From Protea cynaroides (lineage: Eukaryota > Streptophyta > Magnoliopsida > Proteales > Proteaceae), in contig CM053272.1 of the NCBI GenBank assembly GCA_028583415.1, positions 75,371,439-75,435,438 of the forward strand: 64,000 nt of DNA, written 5' to 3'. The stretch's first letter is position 1; each line of letters begins with the position of its first letter. The notes under the pieces are model-generated. The model worked only from the letters and a program-made list of their open reading frames with translations, was not told where the DNA came from and ran no database searches. Position numbers and translations under genes: made by a program. Positions 33,742 through 43,694 of this stretch are shown one piece after another.

Positions 33742-35958
33742 AGACGGGATGAGCGGATGACAAACAGGTACGAAATCGGATCAAAGATGGTCAAATAAGT
33801 GTCATTTTATGTTGACCGGTCGATGATACCGGTCTTGGTACCGGTCGACCGGTCAACTCTGCGCAGTTGCCTACGGAGATCCGGATTTGGATCTCTGCGG
33901 GTCCCACTTTCCTAAACCCTAATACCTGGACCTTCCTAATCCTAATAGGGTTACTAAACCATAATCTTAGCCTATATAAACACCTCTAATCCTCCTCAAA
34001 TCCTTTCCATTGTCTCTCACGAACCCTAGAGAGGAGAAGGAGGTTGGAGAAGGAGAAGAAGCTAGGAAGAAGAAGGAAGTGCTGCCATTACCGTTCGACG
34101 ACGCTCACCTTCCGCCAGTCGACGATCTATGACTCTAGGATAGTTGTATGGGTGGATCAATACCACGCAAGCAGGTATTGATCTGAAACCCTAATTTACC
34201 ATTAAACCCTAAATTACCGTCAAACCCTAGATTTGAGTTCTAGGATGATTATCATCGAAACTAGACTTGAATGAGTTGGAGATAACTCTAACTCAAAGCT
34301 CAGATTAAGAATGGATAGGAGAAACCCTGGAAATCCATGGAGAATGATCGATGGCAGTCGAAAAACCCAAAGTATGGTCTTCCGGAGACATACCGGTTGC
34401 ACCCTGTGTGACTAGTATGTTGCCACTGGTACCTTCCGGGGGGCTGGTCTGTGGGGACCGGCTGACCATACCGTATCGCCAGTCTTCCCCACAGAGCTGC
34501 GACCGGTACATGCCACCGATCAGCTCTGTGAGTGTATTTTTGTAACCTCGTTAGTTTTTTCGACCGACGTATGCCCTAAGAAAATATTCTAATTGAATCC
34601 TAATATTATGTCGGACTTTGTGATAGCACGTTTGGATCTTGCGTGGAGCAAGCTATCAAACGAGCATCAGGTGAGGGAATCTGACCTAAACCCTAATAAT
34701 TAATGGACAGTAAATCGTTGTAAATAACCCTGAATATTTATGATGTGATGTTTGTGCATATTCACATGTCATCCTTTACTTTCAGTTATTATTATTGATC
34801 ATGCATGATAGGATGTGATTGTTAAGCATGTGATTGTTTTCGTTGGTGTGTGGAGTGGGGCATGGGCCTGGGATCATTCCTCACACTGGCACTTTTCGTA
34901 GTATTTTATTTTAACATGCTTGGTACGGGTGGGGCATCAGGGGAAGGTCGTGGTACGGTGGTCTCCGATGTTGATGTTGGCCTAGCCATGGTTATGTGGC
35001 ACTGTGGTCTCCGATGCCGACGTTGGCTTGTCTACGATGCTTTAGCTCTATCTCTATGCCGTAGGGAATTGTGTTGGGATAGGGTCTACCTGCGTATTGT
35101 TCTATCCTAGTGTGTTGGTTGCGGATAGGGTATCAGGGGAGGTACGGGGATATCTTAGCTCTATCTCTCTGCCGTAAACGGCTGTGCTGGGATAGAGCCT
35201 ACATTGATGACATATAAGATTGGTTAGTTGCGAGCCCAGTTTGCGAGCCCTAGCCAGTAGGGGCTTAGGTAGTGGTATGGGTAGGGTATCAGGGGAGGTA
35301 CGGGGATACCTTTGCTCTATCTCTATTCCATGATGGGTGCATGTGGGCCGGTGGTGGTGTGATCTACTATGCGGTGCCACACACTCGTGTATAGAGGTGC
35401 GGGGTCCACCAAACCTTTCTATAGCAAATTGCAAACTTAAACCAGACCACAGCATAAAATGATTGTTACTCATGCATAATATTGTGAAACTGTCTAATTG
35501 TCTTACTGAGCTAAGTTGTGAGCTCACCCTTTGTATATACATTGTTTTTTTATGTTGATGCAAGTTACACGGTGGATGATTTTATGAATGCTCCGGCGTA
35601 TGGTGGTGTTGCTGCTTTGGGTGTACAGGCAGGAGAGGACGAGCATGACGCTTCATGCGAGTGCCCTTTCTACGTATACCTTTGATTTGACTTTTATTTA
35701 TTTTCAGTTGGATTAAGTGAATGTAAGGATATTATATTTTATGTTTGGATTTGAATAATTGTATATTTTATTTAGATTTATCAATAGATTCTCAGTTCAT
35801 TTATTTAAATACTTCCGTTGTATTATTATATTCTGATTGTGGTTATGTGCAATGATTTGTATGAGTGGATACGGTCTATTCGAGATCCTGGTGTTAACCG
35901 TTGGTTCAATGACGGTTCACTCACACCATTCTGGTTGGTTCAGAATTGGGGTGTGACA
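33742..35958 (+). repeat. Family-E 3' LTR lacking its first ~77 bp
   Basis: It starts at the internal AGACGGGATGAGCGG and ends GGGGTGTGACA, followed by the target copy ACTCA. TATA at 33973-33980. The terminal exon lies at 35564-35685, but its acceptor is GCAA instead of GCAG. Confidence 0.88.
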
Positions 35959-36258
35959 ACTCATGCGTATTCTATTAGGATTTTATTTGAATTTATAAAG
36001 GGATGTAATTGATATTTTCTTTATTTATGTCTTAGTTGATACAACAATAACTTGATATTTTAATTATGATTATTACAGTTAGAGTTCTCAGTTCATTTAC
36101 TATAAGACTTCCGCTATTGTGTATTTATTCTGATTATGGTTGTGGATGTGCATGGTTTTATTTTTAATGGATACCGCCTATTAGAGATCTTGGTTGAACC
36201 GTTGGTTTATTAGCGGTTCATCACACCATTCTGAATGGTGCAGAATTGGGGTGTGACA
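35959..36258 (+). repeat. 5' LTR of element D, second part
   Basis: It starts with the duplicated ACTCA and continues the interrupted D LTR to GGGGTGTGACA. It holds the end of the terminal exon (CVFY and TAG at 35976-35978). Confidence 0.92.
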
Positions 36259-36261
36259 ACT

Positions 36262-36273
36262 TGGTATCAGAGC
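36262..36273 (+). other. Primer-binding site, element D
   Basis: TGGTATCAGAGC, an exact initiator tRNA-Met match, 3 nt after the LTR. Confidence 0.93.
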
Positions 36274-36481
36274 AACTCAGGCTTTATCTGTGAAACCATA
36301 TACTTACACAAAGGCCGTGAACTGAGATAGGATAAAAATTTAAAATATGTAATAATAACACACCCTAAGCATCTGTGTTGTTTGAGACTAAACTGAAAGA
36401 GAATAATGCATCTATTAAATGAGAAACAAATTTATATACAACCAAAAGGAAGAACAAATGTTTATATATATATGATTAAAG

Positions 36482-36515
36482 CAGAGTACAGTCCATAGTC
36501 TGGACAGTTACTCTG
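36482..36515 (+). other. Conserved RNA hairpin near the primer site, copy D
   Basis: The best formed copy: CAGAGTA pairs with TACTCTG (7 bp) and GTCCA with TGGAC (5 bp), loop TAGTC. It lies 208 nt downstream of the primer site. Confidence 0.68.
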
Positions 36516-36545
36516 AAGTACAAAAAGAAAAATAAAAGAAGTACA

Positions 36546-37937
36546 TCAAGAAGTTGGAGGTGATGGGGGAGGCGATGCCTCACGATCTCTATCATAGTCC
36601 TCAGCATAGACTCTAGTCAACCAAGCTATCTGAGTCTGGGTCGTCTGGAGACTAGTTGTGAGATCAGCCACCTACTGGTCAGTCACACGCTGAGCATCCC
36701 TTAGCTCTCCCATCTGTAGATCCGATACGTGCTGAGCAGTTAGAAGCTCTCCCACCCGCTGATCCGACATGCGCTGAGCAACCAGAAGCTCTCCCACCCG
36801 CTGATCGGACAAGCACTGAGCCTCTAGAAGCTCTCCCATCCTCAGGTCAGACATACGCTGAGCCTCTCGTATCTCGTGCAATATCCTCATCATGTCATCA
36901 GATGGAGAAAACGAAGGACCAGTTACATGCGGAGGACCAGCTGAAGAAGATGGACCAGCTCCAGTAGCATGAGTAGGTGATGGAGGGGGTATGGCATCTA
37001 CATCCATGTATAGCCGATCGTCATCATCCCCATGAACCCCTGCTCCAGCAGCTGCTGCTGCTACCTCAGCATCAGCCATCTCCACTCGAGTGCGAGGGCG
37101 CACCATCGCGTTCCTCTCCTCATCGCTGACCTGGGCATCCCGCATGCCCATCTTGCAGATGGCCTCCCAATCCAGAGGCGATGAGAAGGATTTCTCCTGA
37201 ATCTTCTCATCCAATAAATGAACCCCCAGGCGGGTAAGCAAGGTAGTGATCATGTGTCCATAGGGAAGGTTGCCAGTGTGACTAGGCAACGTGGCACTGA
37301 TCATCGTCCGCATGATGATGTAGGGAAGGCAGACGGGCTACCTAGTGCATATGCAGTACAGCAGGTACTTAGTCAACTGGGAGACCCTCTCGTAATGACC
37401 ACTCTGTGGTATCAGAATATGCTGGATGATCTTGCAGTATACCCGTGGATCTGAATCTAGATAACTCGCTTTCATCTGCCAGCGATCAGGTCTGATGAGC
37501 TGACGATCGATCTCAGCCCTTATCTGTAGAGAAAAGAACTGGGGCTCTCCAGCAGCACAGAACACCAAGGGGCCAGCATAGGAAATGCCCAATAAGTCGG
37601 CCAGCTGCCAATAATCAAACGAAACATCAACCCCCTTGACGTAACTGGTGATCCGAAGCTCACCACCCCTCTCAACATCATTGTAATCACCCACCGCCTG
37701 AAGATTACAGTAGAACTAGCGTACCAATTCAGGATAGGTACAGGCATCGTAAGTGATGACATGGAGCCATCCCATACCACCAAAGGCCCTCTCCACATTG
37801 AACAAGGCTAAGCTAGCCAAGTCCACTTTGCGGCCTCCCTCTACCTTCTTGCTAGCGTAGTGGGCATACTGTGCCTTGGCTTCATTAGAACGGAAACGAA
37901 GACGGTCTCGAACTCTGGGTACCTTGGTACGAGCCAT
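36546..37937 (-). pseudogene. Antisense gene inside element D (two CAG-to-TAG stops)
   Basis: It starts MARTKVPRVRDRLRFRSNEA. Conserved core: GGRKVDLASLALFNVERAF, WLHVITYD, GGELRITSYVKGVDVSF, LADLLGI, RVYCKIIQHILIPQSGHY and LPYG-MITTLLTRL. The C-terminal part is Ala-rich and acidic, followed by a helical region with at least four tandem copies of an 18-residue unit (LLxAQxxSDQRVGEL type). TAG replaces Gln before FY at about 37713-37715 and again at about 37335-37337. Both would be restored by a single T-to-C, so decay looks recent. Function unknown; position and strand equal the other copies. Confidence 0.78.
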
Positions 37938-37942
37938 AGTAT

Positions 37943-38070
37943 CTGCAAATAAGAAAGAAAAACAAATAATGAGTTAGTAGAGAGGAAAAACCCAAAATTT
38001 TGACATAATAACGACGTAAATTGGTCAAAAGCCTCACTTTTCACCCATACACGTGGGCAGGAGGACTTAC
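37943..38070 (-). other. Leader intron of the antisense gene, copy D
   Basis: Minus strand GTAAGTCCTCCTGCCC to CTTATTTGCAG, 128 bp, ATG 6 nt after it. Confidence 0.66.
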
Positions 38071-38539
38071 ATAGATTCTAGACTATCCTGTGAGACTCAC
38101 ACAGTCAGAAATTTCAACTAATTAGATTGAATTGCAAGAAATTTCAAGAAATTCAAAATCTTGACAAAATTAGGGCGAAAAGTGTAAATCTCGAGTTTCT
38201 CGATAACCAACCGATGAAACTCAAATGTTTTTTAGGGCTTTCATTCCCCGAGTCACCAACAACAAAAGCCCCCAATAAAAATTGAATTTTTATGGTTGGA
38301 AAAAGATTAATTTGGAAAATACGAGATAAACGAGCAAAAACCTAGGTAAAGAAACCTAAAAACATAAAAAGGTAGAAGATATACCTATAGCGGAGGTGCA
38401 GACGACGAAACAAGGAGTGCAAACCACCAACGGATCGGAGTTGTCACTGTAGCAACTCAGAGGGACGAGTTGAGTCGAAGCGGAGAAGAAAGAATGAGAA
38501 ATGGACTTTGAATCGGAACTTAAAAATCAGATTTTTAGT

Positions 38540-38725
38540 CCGGGGGTCGGAAAATTTGATTAAAACAATCGACCCCCGCATCGACCCTCGGCTCTCGGGA
38601 ATCTGACAGAGAACCAGGGGTCGCGATGTCCGACCCCCCCATTGACCCCCAGCTCTCGGGAAGAATGGGTGATTTCCCAGGGTCGCAGACTGAGGGTCGG
38701 ACACCCATCGACCCTGCAGTGGAAA
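38540..38725. promoter_or_regulatory. GGGGTCG motif array between gag and the antisense gene, element D
   Basis: About nine copies of GGGTCG or CGACCC, with phrases such as ATCGACCCCC, CTCTCGGGAA and CCAGGGGTCG. The D LTR carries the same variant (for example CATCGACCCCCAG near 20100 and 20705). Confidence 0.6.
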
Positions 38726-38853
38726 CACAGCATTTTCGACAGAATGACCTGAAAATTTTGAAATTTGCAATTGTTAATGGTTTTAAAATATGAGAATGAA
38801 GTATTTAATGATTGTCTCTCGTGTTCAATGATTTCAGGCAATCAGATTAAATA

Positions 38854-40172
38854 ATGGCGGGACGTAGAGCAACCAGACAGAGCCGTAACTCTATTTCACC
38901 TCACTACCTATAGGGAAAGATAACCAGACACACCCAGAAACACAGGGGAACATGAACACGGCACCATCCGTCATAAATGGGCAGAAAAATCCTACAAATC
39001 TGCCAGCTCCACCTACAGACTTGGCCACATTCGTAATGAACTTGGCCCAACAGCTGCAACAGATGCAACAGGCACAAGCTACCATCCAAGCTGCCATAGG
39101 CATAACCCTTCTAGCTGTACAAACACCTCCAATGCTAGTCGGACAGGCAAGCACAGCACCAAGGGGGAGTAACACAGCACCCGACGCACCTCAGACACCT
39201 ATCATGCAGGCTCAAGTACCAAATCCTGAGATAGCTCAAGGTAGATATCAATACCAACCACCTATGTATGGTGCGTATGTCCCGCAGCCACTAGATCACT
39301 CCAGACTAGTGGAGCGTTTTCTGAAACTGAAGCCCAGAGAATTTAATGGCAAGCCAGCAGATCCTTTATGGCCGGCACACTGGGTTGACGAAATGGAAAG
39401 AAATTTTATGATGATGACACTAAATGAAGAAGAAAAAGTATTGGGTGCCACCTTTACGCTGAAAGGAGATGCACACCATTGGTGGAGGTCTACCAGGAAA
39501 TATTTACTTACAAAGCACGCCCAACTGACTTGGGATATTTATAAAGAGGCGTTCTTTGAGAAGTACTTTCCGATAAGTTTCAGAGATTCTATGAAAAGAG
39601 AGTTCTTGAGTTTATATCAGGGGCAGATGACCGTGGATGCATATCAACAGCGTTATGAAGAGCTGTTCTTCTTTGCACCCACTAGTATGCAAGAGGAAAA
39701 CACAAAGACCCGAAGGTTCGTCATGGGACTTAAGGGAAGCATCCGCGAGCACGTTCTGGGACATGAAAAGAAAATTTATAATGAAGCGGCACAAATTGCT
39801 CGAGTTATAGAATCGAGCCAAAAGGAGAGTTATTTCATGCAAAACAGAGGTATCAAAAGGCCAGCTGGAAATTCTTATAATGGAGGGAATAACAAGACAT
39901 TCAAACCCTTCCATGCTCAAGGCTTTACCGCTGCAACCAAGACTACCCCCGTAGTTCAATAGCAACACAAGCCAATTACTGAAGGGATAAAATGTTTTAA
40001 CTGCAATCAAGTAGGACATATAGAAAGGGAATGTCCTAAGCCCAAAAAGCAGCTACATCAAGGACGAGTTTACGCGGTTACATTGGAGGATGCTGCCGCA
40101 TCGCCTGATGTGGTCACAGGTATGACTTACATTTTAGTTAGTTGTATTACATTGTATGAACATGTAGAGTAA
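38854..40172 (+). pseudogene. gag: gag of element D (one frameshift, one stop)
   Basis: ATG at 38854 (MAGRRATRQSRN), 16 nt after an acceptor-like GATTTCAG. A TAG and a frameshift precede 38952; the frame is then open to a CAG-to-TAG stop at 39961-39963. Capsid-like core: PLWPAHWVDEMERNF, HHWWRSTR, FFEKYFPISFRD and SMQEENTKTRRF. Zinc knuckle CFNCNQVGHIERECPKP follows the stop, at about 39990-40050. The frame ends at 40172, overlapping the protease start. Confidence 0.88.
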
Positions 40173-43100
40173 ACCAAAACAAATCATAGGTATCATACCT
40201 ATTAATGGAATTCCCACCAGAGTACTCTTTGATTCAGGAGCTACTCATTCCTTTATATCTATGACGTTTGGAAAGAAGTTAAATCTACCCCTTAAATCCT
40301 TAGACTACAAGCTACTTGTACGATCACCTATGGGATTAAAAGTGGAGTTAGAAAAAGATTATGGACCATGTCCAATTCTTATTGGTAAAAAGAGCTTGGA
40401 TGCGACCTTGATCCAACTTGAGATGGCAGACTTTAACGTCATCTTGGGAATGGACTGGTTAGTTCAGCATTCCATAAACCTATTGTGTGCCGAAAAGAAG
40501 CTAACATTTAAAGACAAGGAAGGAGCAGAGTTCAGTTTTTCGGGAACCAAACTTCCCCATAAATGAAAGCTCATACTCTCGGCGCTAAAGGCTAAGAAGT
40601 GCCTTTAGAAAGGAGCAGTTGGGTATTTAGTATCTGTGGTCGACCTTACCAAGGAAGCACCATGAATGGAAGATATTGATGTCGTGCGTGATTATCCAGA
40701 TGTATTTCCTGATGAACTACCCGGATTACCGCCCGACCGAGCTACAGAGTTTGTTATAGATCTTACACCTGGAGATGCACCAGTATCGAAAGCATCTTAT
40801 CGAATGGCTCCTACTGAACTGAAGGAATTGAAAGTACAACTACAAAAATTGCTGGACAAGGGTTTCATTTGCCCTAGTATATCACCATGGGGAGCGCCAG
40901 TATTATTCGTAAAGAAGAAGGACGGTAGCGTTCGCTTGTGTATAGACTACCGAGAACTGAATAAACTAACAATCAAGAATCGATACCCATTGCCTCGGAT
41001 TGACGACCTGATCGATCAGTTGCAAGGTGCCAAAGTGTTCTCCAAGATCGACCTTCAGTCAGGCTACCATCAGTTGAAGATTAAGGATGGTGACATTCCC
41101 AAGACAGCATTCAGGACCAGATATGGACACTATGAATTTTGGTCATGTCTTTTGGATTGACAAACGCACCAGCAACCTTTATGGAACTTATGAACCGGGT
41201 TTTCCACGACATGTTGGATACGTCGGTTATTGTATTCATTGATGACATATTAGTCTACTCCAAAGACGAGGAAACTCATGTCAAGAATCTAAACGCTGCT
41301 CTGCAGCGACTACGGAGGGAAATGCTCTACGCCAAATTTACAAAGTGTGAGTTTTGGCTAAAGGAAGTCGCATTTCTAGGCCATGTAGTATCCGCTGAAG
41401 GAATCAAAGTGGATCCTAGCAAGATCGAGGCTATTGTAAAGTGGGAAGCACCGAAGAGCGTTGCAGAAATTAGAAGTTTTCTAGGTTTAGCTGGGTATTA
41501 TCGATGATTTGTGGAAGACTATTCCCGAATTGCCGTACCTCTTACCAGTTTGACTAAGAAGGGCAAAAATTTTGTCTGGACGGACAAATGCAAGAAGAGT
41601 TTCCAAACCTTGAAGGCTAGATTGATATCAGCTCCAATCTTGACCATCCCGATTCTAGGACAACCATTTATCTTGTACACCGATGCGTCAGGACTGGGAT
41701 TAGGATGTGTACTTATGAAAGGAGAACAAGTAATTGCTTATGCCTCAAGACAATTGAAGACACATGAGAGGAACTATCCCACTCATGATGTGGAACTAGC
41801 GGCAGTAGTACATGCTGTCAAAATATGGAGACATTATCTGTATGGGGAGAAGTTTCAGATTAAATCTGACCCTAAAAATCTTACTTATCTATTTAATCAG
41901 AAGGAGCTGAATATGAGACAAAAAAGATGACTGGAACTATTGAAAGACTATGATTGTGATATCCAGTATCATCCGGGGAAAGCTAATGTAGTAGCTGATG
42001 CGTTGAGTAGAAAGGCAATGATAAAATCTCAGGGAGAGGTTAACACAACTGCCACAATGTGTACTACCAGAAAGGTAATCAAGCACGGTAATGAACAGTT
42101 TGTGATAGATGCACCAGATGGATCAGCCAACCAAGGGTTTATTCATCGGTTTTCAAATATGTTCGCCACATTAAAGATTATACCGGATATAGTAGATGAA
42201 GTGAGGACAGCTATCAAATCAGACCCTTACCTAAGAACGGTACAAGAGTACATCAAAAAAGGTAGGACTAACCCTGAGTTCACCTTGGACGAAGAAAAGG
42301 TACTGAAGTACAAAGGAAGAATATGTGTACCCGAAATAGAAAGCTTGGACATTAGACACCGATTGATGAAAGAAGCCCATACCACCATCTATTCGATACA
42401 TCCTGGAAGTACAAAAATGTATCATGATCTAAAGAAATTATATTGGTGGAGAGGAATGAAAGCAGATGTAGCTAAGTTCGTATCTCAATGCCTAAATTGT
42501 CAGAAGGTAAAGGCTGAACGACAAAGACCGACAGGACTGTTACAGTCGTTATCGAAACCAGCATGGAAATGGGACTGCATCACGATGGACTTCGTCACAG
42601 GATTACCATTAACTCCTCGAGTAGTTGACGCAGTTTGGGTGATTGTAGACCACCTGACTAAAACAGCTCGCTTTATACCTATACGACCTCAGTATACACT
42701 GGAGAGGTTAGCTAAGCTGTATGTGGATAACATTGTGAGATTACACGGTGTACCTGAAAGCATTGTGTCCGATAGAGATCCACGATTTACTTCAAAGTTT
42801 TGGGAAGGATTGCAAAAAGCTATGGGTACAACATTGAAGTTTAGTACTGCATTCCACCCACAGACAGAGGGACAGTCAGAGCGTACAATTCATATTCTAG
42901 AAGACATGCTTCGAGCATGTGTAATTGATTTTAAAGGATCATGGGATGAAAAGTTACCACTGATTGAGTTCGCTTATAATAATAGCTATTAAGCTACTAT
43001 ACAAATGTCACCCTATGAAGCATTGTATGGAAGAAAGTGTCGAACTCCTTTGTTTTGGAATGAAGTTGGGGAACATAGTATTGTTGGACCGGAATTTGTT

Positions 43101-43694
43101 GAAGAGACTTGTCGAGTGGTCGACATTATCAAAGAAAGAGTGAGAACAGCTCAGAATCGTCAGAAGCAATATGCCGATACCCGACGCCGAGACCTTGAGT
43201 TCGTCGTGGGTGATAAAGTATTCTTAAAAGTATCGCCTATGCGAGGACTAAAACAGTTCGGACAGAAAGGGAAACTAAGTCCAAGATATGTCGGGCCATA
43301 TGAGATTCTAGCTAAGTGTGGGAAAGTGGCTTACCAGTTAGCACTACCACCGTCTATGTCAAGTGTGCATGACGTATTTCACATTTCCTTATTGAAGAAG
43401 TATGTCAAGGATCCGACGCACAATTTGACAGTAGATCTAACTGATTTGACTGAAGATTTGATGTTCGAAGTAACACCGACTGAAATCACTAGTCGGAAGG
43501 TTCAACGACTACGCAACCATGATATCTTTTATGTTAAGGTCACCTGGAGAAGTAGAGACATGGAAGAAATCACATGGGAAGAACAGAATGTTATGCGAAA
43601 GCAATATCCTCATTTATTAGACTCGGAAGGTATGTACAATTTCGAGGATGAAATTTTTGTAAGTAGGGGAGTTGTAAGACCCGTATCGAACTAA
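40169..43694 (+). pseudogene. pol: pol of element D (protease to chromodomain), about seven lesions
   Basis: Protease DSGATHSFIS near 40230. RT: PGLPPDRATEFVID, SPWGAPVLFVKKKDGSVRL and the FIDDILVYSKD catalytic strand at 41237-41270. RNase H: YTDASGLGLGCVL near 41680. Integrase: HPGSTKMYHDLKKLYWWRG with CLNC near 42490, TMDFVTGLP near 42583, SDRDPRF near 42770 and FHPQTEGQSERT near 42852. Chromodomain 43480-43620 (WRSRDMEEITWEE). The frame runs through the polypurine tract and stops 22 nt inside the 3' LTR. Lesions: TGA at 40564, TAG near 40608, TGA near 40663, a frameshift near 41140, TGA near 41506 and 41928, TAA near 42991. Confidence 0.9.
43660..43672 (+). other. Polypurine tract of element D
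   Basis: TAAGTAGGGGAGT immediately precedes the TGTAAGACCC start of the 3' LTR. Confidence 0.82.

Larger units (their letters stand above)
21791..35958 (+). mobile_element. Family-E block: rearranged multi-copy chromovirus inserted in the D 5' LTR
   Basis: Flanks are ACTCA at 21786-21790 and 35959-35963. It begins with 55 bp of an internal 3' end and its polypurine tract (AAGGGTGGGGGAGT to 21845). Then come a whole LTR (21846-24201), internal region E1 (24202 to about 29385), a second internal region E2 that begins inside the antisense gene (about 29390-32970), an LTR fragment (32971-33741) and an LTR lacking its first ~77 bp (33742-35958). The order implies a former LTR-internal tandem array with later deletions at short homologies. 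Confidence 0.85.
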
